A stretch of 64,000 nucleotides of DNA from Gemmatimonadaceae bacterium (GCA_030835125.1 JAUQWM010000065.1:54779-118778); one strand, 5' to 3'. Counted from the first letter of the stretch, positions 1 to 10,108 are shown. Numbers and translations are program-made. The notes: generated by a model not told the origin, from the letters alone.

Positions 1-429
1 GTCCCGGTAGATCCACGGGATGGGCCGCTCGGCCAGCCAGACGGCCGCCGCCACCGGGGCCGGCAGTTCCTGGAAGGCCGTGCCCCCGAACAGGTGCGGC
101 ACCACCGCCACGACCGGGACCGCGCCCCACCGTGGCGTGTGGAGCGGCATCTTGTTGATGTCCTCCACGATGACGTCGAGCGCCCGGCCGGCGAAATGTT
201 CGCGATAGCCGCGCCGCGCCAGGAGCCGGAAGGTCCCGCGCGTCCCCACGCGGGTCACCTCGATGCCATCGAGTACGGCGGTGGGGGCGCACCCGGGCCA
301 ACCGCCGCACAACAGGCTGACCTCGTGACCCATCGCAGCCAGCCGGCCGAAGATCTCGTGCAGGTGGATCTCGGCGCCGCCCGCCTGGGGGTTTTCGCGG
401 TCCTGCCAGTTCACGACCAGGATCCGCAA
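1..429 (-). CDS. Glycosyltransferase family 4 (GT-B fold), N-terminal part, cut by window edge
   Basis: The frame reads without a stop from 429 to the window edge (143 codons). It begins TTG-R-I-L-V-V-N-W-Q-D followed by PQAGGAEIHLHEIF and then GHEVSLLCGG. This is the Rossmann start of GT4/GT-B glycosyltransferases that glycosylate lipids or polysaccharides in the cytoplasm. The start was chosen because TTG at 429 follows the nusB stop directly and a GGGAGG ribosome site lies six bases upstream, inside the end of nusB. It is thus translationally coupled to nusB. The catalytic C-terminal half lies outside the window, so the sugar donor and product cannot be told. Confidence 0.8.
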   Translation of the reverse strand, partial: MRILVVNWQDRENPQAGGAEIHLHEIFGRLAAMGHEVSLLCGGWPGCAPTAVLDGIEVTRVGTRGTFRLLARRGYREHFAGRALDVIVEDINKMPLHTPRWGAVPVVAVVPHLFGGTAFQELPAPVAAAVWLAERPIPWIYRD

Positions 430-861
430 TCAGATCCTCCCGAGGCGACGGGCCAGCGCATCGAGCACCCCGTTCACGAAGCGCGCGCTGCCTTCCGTGC
501 CGAACCGCTCCGCCAGGTGAATGGCTTCCTTGATGACGGTGACCGGCGGCGTCTCCCCGATCCGCAGTTCCGCGGACGCAAGGCGAAGCACCGACCGGTC
601 GATCGCGCTCAGCCGCTCGAGCCGCCAGTTGGTCGTGACCGCGGCGAGGGCGACGTCGATCTCCGCCATCGTGCGCGCGGCTTCCGCGAGGATTGGCGTC
701 GCGACTGCGCGCTCGTCGGGCCCGACGGCAAGGTCGCCAAAGAGACGCTCGCCCACGTGAACGAGCCCGCCATCCGGTACCAGGTCCCAGGCGTACAGTG
801 CCTGCAGCGCGCGGGCACGCGCGCGGCGGCGCACCCGGATTTCACGCGGTGTCAGCGGCAT
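430..861 (-). CDS. nusB: Transcription antitermination factor NusB
   Basis: 143 aa, the usual length for NusB, an all-helical RNA-binding factor that with NusE (S10) binds boxA and promotes antitermination on rRNA operons. The N-terminus (MPLTPREIRVRRRARARALQ) and the helices ending in RFVNGVLDALARRLGRI match the family: R-x-x-A-x-x-A-L-Y-A-W-D near residue 20, and F-V-N-G-V-L-D near the C-terminus. It overlaps ribH by 20 bases. ribH-nusB is a common bacterial gene pair, which supports the call. The start at 861 is ATG. Confidence 0.95.
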   Translation of the reverse strand: MPLTPREIRVRRRARARALQALYAWDLVPDGGLVHVGERLFGDLAVGPDERAVATPILAEAARTMAEIDVALAAVTTNWRLERLSAIDRSVLRLASAELRIGETPPVTVIKEAIHLAERFGTEGSARFVNGVLDALARRLGRI

Positions 862-1321
862 CGAGGCGGTCGAGCAGGTCCACCATCTCGAGCGCGGCGA
901 GCGCCGCGTCCCAGCCCTTGTTGCCGTGGTCGCCGCCGGCGCGGGCCAGCGCCTGCTCGGTCGTGTCGCAGGTCAGGACGCCCAACGCGACCGGGGTCTC
1001 GAATTCCGCCGCCGCCTGCTGCAGCGAACGCGCGCACTCGCCAGCGACGTAGTCGAAGTGCGGCGTGTCTCCGCGAATGACGGCGCCGACCGCCACGACC
1101 GCGTCGTATCGATCCATCGACAGGAGCCGCCGCACCGCCACACCCAGTTCCCACGCGCCCGGGACCCAGACGACGTCGATGTCGTCCAGGGCCGTGCCGT
1201 GGCGCGTCAGGGCGTCGAGCGCCCCATCGACCAGCTTCTGCGTCACGTCCTCGTTGAAGCGGCTCGCGGCCACGGCCACGTTCCGTCCGGCCCCCTGCGG
1301 GGTCCCGCTGAATTCGGCCAT
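842..1321 (-). CDS. ribH: 6,7-dimethyl-8-ribityllumazine synthase
   Basis: 159 aa. It condenses 5-amino-6-ribitylamino-uracil with 3,4-dihydroxy-2-butanone 4-phosphate to lumazine, the penultimate riboflavin step, in the cytoplasm. Family motifs are VPGAWEL at residues 53-59 (usually VPGAFE) and GAVIRGDTPHFDYV at 79-92, containing the catalytic His88. The N-terminal VAVAASRFNEDVTQKLVDGA is also typical of the family. It sits between ribBA (single-base overlap at 1321) and nusB (20-base overlap), so it belongs to the riboflavin operon. The gene is complete and of normal length. Confidence 0.96.
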   Translation of the reverse strand: MAEFSGTPQGAGRNVAVAASRFNEDVTQKLVDGALDALTRHGTALDDIDVVWVPGAWELGVAVRRLLSMDRYDAVVAVGAVIRGDTPHFDYVAGECARSLQQAAAEFETPVALGVLTCDTTEQALARAGGDHGNKGWDAALAALEMVDLLDRLDAADTA

Positions 1322-2529
1322 CAGGTCGAGAGCAGGTGACCGAGCTTGTCGCGCTTGGTGTCGAGGTATCCGGCGTTCTCGTCGGTCGTGGGCGCGGCGA
1401 GGTTCACGCGACCCACGATCTCGAGCCCATACCCGCCCAGGCCGACCATCTTCTTCGGGTTGTTGGTGAGCACCCGGATCTTCCGGACGCCGAGGTCGAG
1501 CAGGATCTGCGCGCCGATGCCGTAGTTCCGGAGGTCCGGTGCGAAGCCCAGCTTCTCGTTGGCCTCGACCGTGTCGTGCCCGGCGTCCTGCAGGGCGTAG
1601 GCCTTGAGCTTGTTGAGCAGGCCGATGCCGCGCCCTTCCTGGTCGAGGTACACGATCACGCCGGCCCCGTCGGCCACGATCGCCGACATCGCGTTATGCA
1701 GCTGCCAGCCGCAGTCGCAGCGCCGGGAATGGAACACGTCGCCCGTCAGGCACTTGGAGTGCATGCGCACCAGCACGCTCTCGGCGGCGGCGATGTCGCC
1801 GTACGTGATGGCCACGTGCTCGCGGTCGTCGACGTCGTTGCGGTAGCCGACGATCCGCCAGTCGGCGGCGCCGATGTCCGTCGGCAGGCGTGCCTCGGCG
1901 ACCCGGTGGACCAGGCGCTCCGTCGTCAGGCGGTGCGCCACCAGGTCGGCGACGGTGATGAACGTGAACCCGTGCGCCGCCGCATACCGGTCGAGCGCAT
2001 CGCGGCGCATCGGCCGGCCATCCTCGTCGAGGATCTCGCAGATCACGCCCGCCGGCGTCAGTCCCGCCAGCCGGCACAGGTCCACCGCCGCCTCGGTATG
2101 GCCGACGCGCTGCAGCACCCCGCCCCCGCGCGCACGCAGCGGGTGGACGTGCCCCCCCAGCCGGATGTCGGACGGTCCCCTGGCGGGATCGGCGGCGATG
2201 CGCAAGGTCGTGGCGCGATCGGAGGCACTGATCCCCGTCGTCACGCCGTGCTGCGGCGCGGCGTCGATGCTGACGGTGTAGGCGGTGCGCAAGGCGTCGG
2301 TGTTCTCCCGCGCCTGCATCGCCAGCCCCAGTCGGGCCACGCGCTCCGGCTCGAGCGCCAGGCAGATCATGCCCTTCGCGCGGAGCATCACGTTGACCAT
2401 GTCGGTGGTCACCAGCTCCGCCGCGCAGATCAGGTCGCCCTCGTTCTCACGGGACTCATCGTCGGCCACGACCACGAACTTGCCGTCGCGGATGTCCCGG
2501 ATTGCCTGTTCCACCGTCCCGAATGCCAT
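1321..2529 (-). CDS. ribBA: Bifunctional 3,4-dihydroxy-2-butanone-4-phosphate synthase / GTP cyclohydrolase II
   Basis: 402 aa fusion supplying both riboflavin precursors. The N-terminal half (about 1-205) is RibB: DDESRENEGDL at 23-33 holds the metal-binding acidic residues, and GHTEAAVD is at 143-150. The C-terminal half (about 210-402) is RibA: HSKCLTGDVFHSRRCDCG with zinc-ligand cysteines 260, 271 and 273, then DQEGRGIGL near 296-304 and LTNNPKK near 354-360. Both active sites look intact, whereas some RibBA proteins have lost one. The gene starts 50 bases after ribE ends and runs into ribH with ATGA-type coupling. No FMN riboswitch fold was recognised in the ribE-ribBA gap. Confidence 0.96.
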   Translation of the reverse strand: MAFGTVEQAIRDIRDGKFVVVADDESRENEGDLICAAELVTTDMVNVMLRAKGMICLALEPERVARLGLAMQARENTDALRTAYTVSIDAAPQHGVTTGISASDRATTLRIAADPARGPSDIRLGGHVHPLRARGGGVLQRVGHTEAAVDLCRLAGLTPAGVICEILDEDGRPMRRDALDRYAAAHGFTFITVADLVAHRLTTERLVHRVAEARLPTDIGAADWRIVGYRNDVDDREHVAITYGDIAAAESVLVRMHSKCLTGDVFHSRRCDCGWQLHNAMSAIVADGAGVIVYLDQEGRGIGLLNKLKAYALQDAGHDTVEANEKLGFAPDLRNYGIGAQILLDLGVRKIRVLTNNPKKMVGLGGYGLEIVGRVNLAAPTTDENAGYLDTKRDKLGHLLST

Positions 2530-2579
2530 GCCTGAATCCTAGTGGGTGCCCGGCACCGGCAGCCAGCACGGAAAGGCGC

Positions 2580-3185
2580 TCAGGACGCGCCCCGGGGGGC
2601 TTGATACGGCCCGAGCAGGGCCTGGACGTACTTCCCGACCACATCGGATTCGAGGTGGACGCGGTCGCCGGCCGCCAGGCGACCTAACGTGGTATGGTGC
2701 TCCGTCCACTCGATCAGGGCGACCTGCAGGGTACCCGGTCGCAGCGCGTTCACCGTCAGGCTGACCCCGTCCACGGTAATCGACCCATGCGGCACCAGCA
2801 GCCGCTCGACCTCCGGCGGGACGGCGATGTCCACGAGCAGCGCGGACTCCCGTCGCGAAACGCCGGTCACCGTGCCCATGGCATCCACGTGTCCCTGGAC
2901 CAGGTGTCCACCGAGCCGGTCGCCGACCTTCATGGCCCGCTCGAGGTTCACCGTGGTTCCCTCCCCCCAGGCAGACACCGCGGTCCGGTCCCGGGTCGTG
3001 ACCATCGCCGCCACCGTGAACCAGCCGTCGCCACACTCGCGCACCGTGAGGCAGGCGCCATTCAGCGCGATGCTCTCGCCGGGCCTTAGGTCCGACCAGC
3101 CGCAGCGCACCCGGAACTCCCTCCCGGCCCCGACCTCGGCAACCGCCTCGATGGTGCCCACCGCCTCGACGAGTCCGGTGAACAT
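2580..3185 (-). CDS. ribE: Riboflavin synthase, alpha chain
   Basis: 201 aa. It dismutates two lumazine molecules into riboflavin plus ribityl-uracil. Two homologous lumazine-binding barrels are visible. The first starts MFTGLVEAVGTIEAV and contains GESIALNGACLTV. The second starts near GHLVQGHVDAMGTV and contains SITVDGVSLTVNAL, ending HLESDVVGKYVQ. The ATG at 3185 was chosen because MFTGLVE is the near-invariant family start and it overlaps the ribD stop as ATGA. A longer in-frame start at 3254 would lie inside ribD and is not needed. Symbol usage varies (ribC or ribE). Confidence 0.95.
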   Translation of the reverse strand: MFTGLVEAVGTIEAVAEVGAGREFRVRCGWSDLRPGESIALNGACLTVRECGDGWFTVAAMVTTRDRTAVSAWGEGTTVNLERAMKVGDRLGGHLVQGHVDAMGTVTGVSRRESALLVDIAVPPEVERLLVPHGSITVDGVSLTVNALRPGTLQVALIEWTEHHTTLGRLAAGDRVHLESDVVGKYVQALLGPYQAPRGAS

Positions 3186-4273
3186 CAGCGTCCCTCGCGT
3201 GCCAGGACGATCATGTGGTCTTCGCCCACCCACTCGGAGCTGATCCGTTTCCACCGGTGAGCGTCGGAGGGCGCCAGCGAGGCGAACGCCGGGAGCGCAC
3301 CCTCGCCCAGCAGCACCGGCGCCTGGAAGATGATCAGCCGGTCCACGAGGTCGTGATGGACCAGCGCCGACGCCAGGGAGGCGCCTCCCTCGACGAGGAC
3401 CGAACGGATGCCGCGCACCGGCAGTTGCCGCAGTGCTTCGGCGAGCGAGGAGGCCGCGACGACCTCCACGCCGAGTGCGCGGAGCGAGTGGTCGTAGCTC
3501 GGGTCGGGGGTGGTGGCGAAGACCAGGACGGGTGCCTCATCGGTGTGCTGCGCCAGCCGCGACGTCAGCGGAAGACGGCCGCCCTGCGAGAACACCACCC
3601 GCAGCGGCGGGACGCGCGGTGATGGCGCGTTGCGCACGGTGAGGAAGGGATCGTCCGCCAGGATGGTCCCCATGCCCACGCCGACCGCGTCGTGGCCGGC
3701 GCGCAGGTGATGCACGCGCTTCAGGGCCTCGGAGCCGGTGAGCCAGCTGGTGGTGCGACCTGCGCGCGCGATGGCGCCGTCGAGCGAGACGGCCAGCTTG
3801 AGCGTCACCCAGGGACGATCGGACTGGAAGGCGTGGAGGAACGGCGCGTTGAGCTCCGCAGCCTCGGACGCGGCGGTGCCGACGTCGACCGCGATCCCCG
3901 CCGCGCGCAGCCGTTCCACGCCGCCGCCCGCCTCGGGGTTCGGGTCGCGCACCGCCACCACGACCCGTGCCACCCCGGCGTCGATGATGGCCGGCACGCA
4001 CGGCGGCGTCTTGCCGGTGTGTGTGCACGGCTCGAGGGTGACATGGAGCGTGGCGCCGCGGGCGCGAGTGCCGGCGGCGCGCAGGGCCTCCACTTCCGCG
4101 TGCTGGTCGCCGAAGCGCCGATGCGCGCCCTCGCCGACCACCACGCCGTCGCGTTCGATCACCGCGCCGACCATCGGATTGGGGGACACCTGGCCCCAGC
4201 CGAGCCGCGCCAGTTCGAGGGCGCGGCGCATGAACCGCTCGCCCGGCTCCCCGGCGGCGGGACGGCCGGCCAT
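3185..4273 (-). CDS. ribD: Bifunctional pyrimidine deaminase / reductase RibD
   Basis: 362 aa with the ATG at 4273, one base after the purM stop. The N-terminal deaminase (about 1-150) has the zinc site HAEVEAL at 58-64 and EPCTHTGKTPPC at 81-92. The C-terminal reductase begins near RPWVTLKLAVSLDGAIA and carries SVLVEGGASLASAL. It carries out the second and third steps of riboflavin synthesis, deaminating the pyrimidine and reducing the ribosyl side chain with NADPH. A longer frame back to 4327 would overlap purM and lacks family similarity. It is coupled to ribE by ATGA. Confidence 0.95.
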   Translation of the reverse strand: MAGRPAAGEPGERFMRRALELARLGWGQVSPNPMVGAVIERDGVVVGEGAHRRFGDQHAEVEALRAAGTRARGATLHVTLEPCTHTGKTPPCVPAIIDAGVARVVVAVRDPNPEAGGGVERLRAAGIAVDVGTAASEAAELNAPFLHAFQSDRPWVTLKLAVSLDGAIARAGRTTSWLTGSEALKRVHHLRAGHDAVGVGMGTILADDPFLTVRNAPSPRVPPLRVVFSQGGRLPLTSRLAQHTDEAPVLVFATTPDPSYDHSLRALGVEVVAASSLAEALRQLPVRGIRSVLVEGGASLASALVHHDLVDRLIIFQAPVLLGEGALPAFASLAPSDAHRWKRISSEWVGEDHMIVLAREGR

Positions 4274-4274
4274 C

Positions 4275-5306
4275 CTACACCCCGTCCAGCTGGACCCGCC
4301 CTTCCCCGGCCACCACGTCGCCGGCACGCCACGCGGCGACGCCCGCCGCCCGCGCCGACGCGATCACCTCGTCGGCATGAGCCGCGGGCAGCACGACCAT
4401 CAAGCCGACGCCCATGTTGAACGCGCGGAAGCACTCCGCCAGCGGCACCGCGCCGGCGCGCTGGAGCTGCCGGAACACGTTCGGCACCTCCCACGTGGCG
4501 GCGTTCACCACGGCGTCGCATCCCGGCGGAAGGGCGCGGTTCAGGTTGCCGGGGATGCCGCCGCCGGTGATGTGGGCGAGGGCGTGGATGCGGGAGAGGT
4601 GACCGCGGAGGATGGACAGGTACGAGCGATGGACCCGCAGCAGGACGTCCGCGACCGTGGCGCCATCCTCGCCCGGGAACGGGTCATGGACGCCGAGGCC
4701 CATCCGCTCGCCGACGATCCGCCGCGCCAGCGAGTAGCCGTTGGTGTGCAGCCCGGTCGAAGCCAGCGCGATAATCGCGTCTCCCACCCGCACCCGGTCC
4801 GGTCCCAACGTCGCCGACTCTTCCACGGACCCGACGATGAACCCGGCGAGGTCGTAGTCGGGCGGCGTGTAGAGGCCCGGCATCTCGGCCGTCTCGCCGC
4901 CGATCAGCGCACACGCGTTCTCGCGGCACCCCGCGGCGATGCCCGTCACCACGGCCTCGGCGACGGCCGGCTCGAGGACGCCGAACGCGACATAGTCGAG
5001 GAAGAACAGCGGCACCGCGCCCTGCGCCAGGATGTCGTTGACGCAGTGGTTGACCAGGCAGTGGCCGATGGTGTCGTGGCGGCCGGACTCAATCGCGACC
5101 TTGATCTTGGTGCCCACGCCGTCGGCGCTGGCCACCAGCAGCGGACGCTCGCCCGCGGGGGCGCGGAACAGCCCGCCGAAGGAGCCGAACGCGCCCACCG
5201 CGCCGGTCGTGCGCGTGGATTCCACCAGCCGCCGGTACCGCTCCTTGGCTTCCTCGGCGGCCTCGATGTCGACGCCGGCCGCGCGATAATCCAGCGAGCC
5301 GCTCAC
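4275..5306 (-). CDS. purM: Phosphoribosylformylglycinamidine cyclo-ligase (AIR synthetase)
   Basis: 343 aa, normal length. It performs ATP-dependent ring closure of FGAM to AIR in purine synthesis. Family features seen are LDYRAAGVDIEAAEEA at the N-terminus, ADGVGTKIKVAIESG near 61-75, the glycine-rich ALIGGETAEMPGLY region, and HITGGGIPGNLNRALP in the C-terminal half. The start is GTG at 5306, overlapping the stop of the upstream PfkB kinase as GTGA. It heads the riboflavin genes, which is sensible since GTP feeds RibA. Placement with ribD (one-base gap) implies co-transcription. Confidence 0.96.
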   Translation of the reverse strand: MSGSLDYRAAGVDIEAAEEAKERYRRLVESTRTTGAVGAFGSFGGLFRAPAGERPLLVASADGVGTKIKVAIESGRHDTIGHCLVNHCVNDILAQGAVPLFFLDYVAFGVLEPAVAEAVVTGIAAGCRENACALIGGETAEMPGLYTPPDYDLAGFIVGSVEESATLGPDRVRVGDAIIALASTGLHTNGYSLARRIVGERMGLGVHDPFPGEDGATVADVLLRVHRSYLSILRGHLSRIHALAHITGGGIPGNLNRALPPGCDAVVNAATWEVPNVFRQLQRAGAVPLAECFRAFNMGVGLMVVLPAAHADEVIASARAAGVAAWRAGDVVAGEGRVQLDGV

Positions 5307-6223
5307 TCGTCCAGCTCCTCCTCGAAGGCCACCAGCTTGCGGAATTCCTCGAGGCGCCGGGCGATGTCCACGCGATGGATCTCCATCAGCCGGTCGATCG
5401 AGAAGCGCTCGACGGCGAACGAGCCTAACGTCGATCCGTAGACGACCGCCCGGCGCATCGCCGCCTCGTCCGACCGCCCGGTGCGCGCCAGGTACCCGAC
5501 GAACCCGCCCGCGAACGAGTCCCCCGCGCCGGTCGGGTCGAAGACTTCCTCCAGCGGATACGCCGGCGCGAAGAACACCGAGTGCGCGGAGAACATGTAG
5601 GCGCCATGCTCGCCCTTCTTGATGATCACGTGCCGGGGCCCGCGCGCCAGGATCCAGCGGGCGGCGCGGACCAGGTTGTACTCCTCGGTCAGTTGCCGCG
5701 CCTCACCGTCGTTGAGCAGGATGATGTCCACCCGCTCCAGCAGCTTCAGCAACTCGTTGCGCCGGCTCTCGATCCAGAAGTTCATCGTGTCGCACGCGAC
5801 CAGTCGCGGCGTGTCGACCTGGTCCAGGACGTCGTGCTGCAGGCGCGGGTCGATGTTCCCGAGGAAGACGTACGGCGACTTCCGGAACTGCGGGGGAATC
5901 TGCGGATGGAACTGCGAGAATACGCCAAGCCGCGTCTCGAGCGTTTCCGCCGCGTTGAGGTCGTGGCGATACCGGCCGCGCCAGCGGAACGACTCCCCGT
6001 CCGCATGCATCAGGCCGGACAGGTCCACGCCGCGCGCGCGCAGCGGTTCCAGCTTCTCCACGGGGTAGTCGTTGCCGACGACGCCGACGAGGTTCACCGC
6101 CGTCAGGTGCGACGCCGAGGCCGAGAAGAAGGTGCCCGACCCGCCAACGGCGTCCTCGATCTTGCCGAAGGGCGTCTCCACCGAGTCGAGTGCCACCGAG
6201 CCGACGACGAGAATAGCGCTCAT
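5303..6223 (-). CDS. PfkB-family carbohydrate or nucleoside kinase
   Basis: 306 aa from ATG 6223 (MSAILVVGSVALDSVETPFG). The ribokinase/PfkB signature DPTGAGDSFAGGF near residue 245, with the catalytic Asp, and the GGSGTFFSASASHL segment near 30-45 place it in the superfamily. The protein resembles the adenosine-kinase-like branch often annotated only as sugar kinase, and substrate cannot be deduced. The codons immediately upstream of the ATG are a seven-base tandem repeat (6224-6258) and there is no Shine-Dalgarno-like sequence. It is coupled to purM by GTGA. The GSTLGSF segment uses the motif-associated TTA codon at 5423-5430. Confidence 0.85.
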   Translation of the reverse strand: MSAILVVGSVALDSVETPFGKIEDAVGGSGTFFSASASHLTAVNLVGVVGNDYPVEKLEPLRARGVDLSGLMHADGESFRWRGRYRHDLNAAETLETRLGVFSQFHPQIPPQFRKSPYVFLGNIDPRLQHDVLDQVDTPRLVACDTMNFWIESRRNELLKLLERVDIILLNDGEARQLTEEYNLVRAARWILARGPRHVIIKKGEHGAYMFSAHSVFFAPAYPLEEVFDPTGAGDSFAGGFVGYLARTGRSDEAAMRRAVVYGSTLGSFAVERFSIDRLMEIHRVDIARRLEEFRKLVAFEEELDE

Positions 6224-6258
6224 GAGACGGGGGACGGGAGACAGGTGACGGGAGAGTC
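6224..6258 (-). repeat. Degenerate heptanucleotide tandem repeat in the PfkB kinase leader
   Basis: Five consecutive seven-base units start at the base next to the kinase start codon: GAGACGG, GGGACGG, GAGACAG, GTGACGG, GAGAGTC (plus strand). On the sense strand the leader is a pyrimidine-rich tract with no purine-rich ribosome site. It is one of several loci in this window with seven-base period repeats at the same position relative to a gene. Confidence 0.7.
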
Positions 6259-6335
6259 CTGCACGGCGGACAGGGTCCGGGTGCTGGCGTGAGCCGACAA
6301 CGTGGTCATGGGATGGCGTCCCCCGCCCCACCTCC

Positions 6336-7979
6336 TCACATCCGCTCCGGCGCGGTGATCCCCAGGATCGACAACCCGTTCTGGAGCACCACCTGGGTCG
6401 CGCGGGCCAGTGCCAACCGTGCCTCGCGCACGCCATCGGGCGCCTCGAGCACGCGGACCCGGTGATACCAGTTGTGCGCCAGCCGCGCCGTCTCGTGCAG
6501 CGACGCGGCCAGGCGTTGCGGCTCCCGCGCCTCGGTCGCGCTGGCGACCAGCCTCGGGAAGTCGAGCAGCGCCGCCACCAGGGTCCGCTCCGATTCCTCG
6601 GTCAGCGTGCCGTAGTCAATCCCGACGCCGGTGACCGTCGACGCGTCGATGCCGCCGACCCGGAAGATGCCGCTCATCCGGGCATGCGCCATCTGGATGT
6701 AGTAGACCGGGTTCTCCTCGGATTGCGTGCGCGCGAGGTCCACGTCGAACGTGAGCGGCGTGTCCGCCTTGCGCATGAGCAGGAAGTACCGGACGGCGTC
6801 GCGCCCGACCTCGTCCACCAGGTCCCGTACCGTGACGTAGCTGCCGGCGCGCTTGGAGATCTTCACCTCCTCGCCGCCTCGCATCACGGTCACCATCTGG
6901 TGGAGCTGGTACTCGGGATAGCCCTCGGGGATGCCGACGTCGAGGGCCTGCAGGCCGGCGCGCACGCGGACCACCGTGCTGTGGTGGTCCGCCCCCTGGA
7001 CGTTGATCGCGTGGCGGAACCCGCGCTGCCACTTGGTCACGTGGTACGCGACGTCGGGCACGAAGTAGGTGTAGGTGCCGTCGGACTTGCGCATGACGCG
7101 ATCCTTGTCGTCGCCATAGTGCGTCGTCCGGAGCCAGGTGGCGCCGCCTTCCTCGAAGGTGTGTCCCGCGTGCTGCAGCAGGCCAACCGTCTCATCGACC
7201 TTGCCGTCGCTGTACAGCGACGACTCGAGGTAGTAGACGTCGAAGCGAACGCCGAGCGCCCTGAGGTCGTGGTCCTGCTCCTCGCGCAGCGCCTGCACGG
7301 CGAACCCGCGCACCCGCTCCAGGTCCCCACCCATCGGGTCGTCCGGGTGCTTCGCCGCGTACGCGGCCGCGATGTCCCTGATGTACTCGCCGTGGTAACC
7401 TCCCTCGGGGAGCTCCAGGATGCCGGTGGCGCGTTCGACCAGGCGGGCGCGCACCGACAGGGCGAGGTTCTGGATCTGGACCCCGGCGTCGTTGTAGTAG
7501 AACTCGCGGGTGACGGCCCAGCCGGTCCATTCCAGCAGGTTGGCGATCGCGTCGCCTAACGCGGCCTGCCGCCCGTGGCCCACGTGGAGAGGACCGGTCG
7601 GGTTGGCCGACACGAACTCGACGTTGAAGGGTTGCCCCCCGCCCGTCTCGTGCCGCCCGTAGCTCCCGGCCGCCGCGAGGACGCCCGCGAGGCCGCTGGC
7701 CGCGGCGCCAGTATCGAGCCGGAAGTTGATGAACCCCGCCCCGGCGATCGTGGCGTCGCGGACCCCCGCCGCCCCGACATCCATCGCGGCAATCAACTGG
7801 GCGGCAATGTCCTGCGGTTTCCGCCGCAGCGAACGCGCCAGCGTCATCGCGAGGTTGGTGGTCCAGTCGCCGAACGACGGATCGCGCGGCCGTTCGACGA
7901 CCGGCTCGATCGGATCCGTCGCTCCGAGCGACCGCGCCGCCGCTATGAGGGCGTCGCGGATGATCGCGTCAGGCGTCAC
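6336..7979 (-). CDS. argS: Arginine--tRNA ligase
   Basis: 547 aa class I aminoacyl-tRNA synthetase charging tRNA-Arg. The HIGH-type signature is NPTGPLHVGHGRQAAL with HVGHG at 132-136, and the KMSKS equivalent is KISKR at 373-377. The N-terminal Add1-like domain (SFGDWTTNLAM around 35-45) and the C-terminal DALR anticodon-binding helices are present. The start is GTG at 7979 (VTPDAIIRDAL), overlapping the fmdB-like stop by 11 bases. A longer frame to 8099 is the out-of-frame shadow of the Ser/Gly-rich tail of that gene. About 110 bases follow before the PfkB kinase gene, partly the heptamer repeat. Confidence 0.96.
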   Translation of the reverse strand: MTPDAIIRDALIAAARSLGATDPIEPVVERPRDPSFGDWTTNLAMTLARSLRRKPQDIAAQLIAAMDVGAAGVRDATIAGAGFINFRLDTGAAASGLAGVLAAAGSYGRHETGGGQPFNVEFVSANPTGPLHVGHGRQAALGDAIANLLEWTGWAVTREFYYNDAGVQIQNLALSVRARLVERATGILELPEGGYHGEYIRDIAAAYAAKHPDDPMGGDLERVRGFAVQALREEQDHDLRALGVRFDVYYLESSLYSDGKVDETVGLLQHAGHTFEEGGATWLRTTHYGDDKDRVMRKSDGTYTYFVPDVAYHVTKWQRGFRHAINVQGADHHSTVVRVRAGLQALDVGIPEGYPEYQLHQMVTVMRGGEEVKISKRAGSYVTVRDLVDEVGRDAVRYFLLMRKADTPLTFDVDLARTQSEENPVYYIQMAHARMSGIFRVGGIDASTVTGVGIDYGTLTEESERTLVAALLDFPRLVASATEAREPQRLAASLHETARLAHNWYHRVRVLEAPDGVREARLALARATQVVLQNGLSILGITAPERM

Positions 7980-8328
7980 CCGAGCCCGATCCCTTCGCCG
8001 GCTTGTCGCCGCCCGACTTGTCGCCGCTCGACTTCCCGCTCCCCGACGAGTCGGTCGCCGGTTTCTCGGCCCCCGACTTCGAGGACTCGCCCGAGCCACC
8101 CGACTCGGCGGAGCCGCTCGCCCTCCGCTGGTCCTTCTTCCCGTCCTTCCCGTAGTCGGTGATGTAGAACCCCGACCCCTTGAACAGGAGGGCGGATCCC
8201 CCTGACATCCTGCGCTCCCCGATCTCGCCGCATTGCGGACACTTCAACTGGCTTTCGGCCGAGCTGATGGTCCGGAAGAAATGCTCGAATTCGTGGCCGT
8301 TGGGACAGCGATACTCGTACGTTGGCAT
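7969..8328 (-). CDS. FmdB-family zinc-ribbon protein with Ser/Gly/Lys-rich tail
   Basis: 119 aa. Residues 1-60 match the FmdB/CxxC_CXXC_SSSS family: MPTYEYRCPNGHEFEHF, then LKCPQCGEIGERRMSGGSA and FKGSGFYITDYG. The first knuckle has only one Cys followed by Asn-Gly-His where the family usually has CxxCG; the second CPQCG is intact. The second half (about 62-119) is low-complexity Ser/Gly/Lys/Asp with repeated GDK and SGSG words, probably disordered. Family members are small regulators or zinc proteins of unclear function. The gene sits 5-prime of argS with an 11-base overlap and has its own candidate promoter/operator upstream (8362-8406). Confidence 0.85.
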   Translation of the reverse strand: MPTYEYRCPNGHEFEHFFRTISSAESQLKCPQCGEIGERRMSGGSALLFKGSGFYITDYGKDGKKDQRRASGSAESGGSGESSKSGAEKPATDSSGSGKSSGDKSGGDKPAKGSGSGDA

Positions 8329-8361
8329 GGTGGCGATGAAGCGGACGACGGTGAGAAGCTG

Positions 8362-8406
8362 AAACTAGCCCGCGTTCCAAGTCATTACAAGGGAATGACT
8401 TGTCAA
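8362..8406 (-). promoter_or_regulatory. Candidate promoter with overlapping inverted repeat upstream of the FmdB-family gene
   Basis: On the minus strand TTGTAA (8385-8390) and TAGTTT (8362-8367) are separated by 17 bases, about 27 bases before the gene start. An inverted repeat with eight-base arms, AAGTCATT (8379-8386) and AATGACTT (8394-8401), loop seven, overlaps the -35 element and looks like an operator for a dimeric repressor. A TTGACA also lies at 8401-8406. This is inference from sequence only. Confidence 0.4.
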
Positions 8407-8453
8407 AGCAGCCCGAAAGCGGTTTCGAATGCGCGTGACTCGACCCCGGGCGC

Positions 8454-10058
<1,605 letters not shown>

Positions 10059-10108
10059 GCTCCCAAACCTAGCCGTGAGGCCCGGGAATCACGACTCATC
10101 GACGCGCG

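Noticed and set aside
1336..2535. Plus-strand open frame of 399 codons over ribBA
   Set aside because: Mirror of the ribBA gene, whose two enzyme domains are unmistakable on the minus strand.
2530..2579. Possible FMN riboswitch within the riboflavin operon
   Set aside because: Only 50 bases, with no recognisable RFN-element sequence. Nothing similar was found ahead of purM or the PfkB kinase either.
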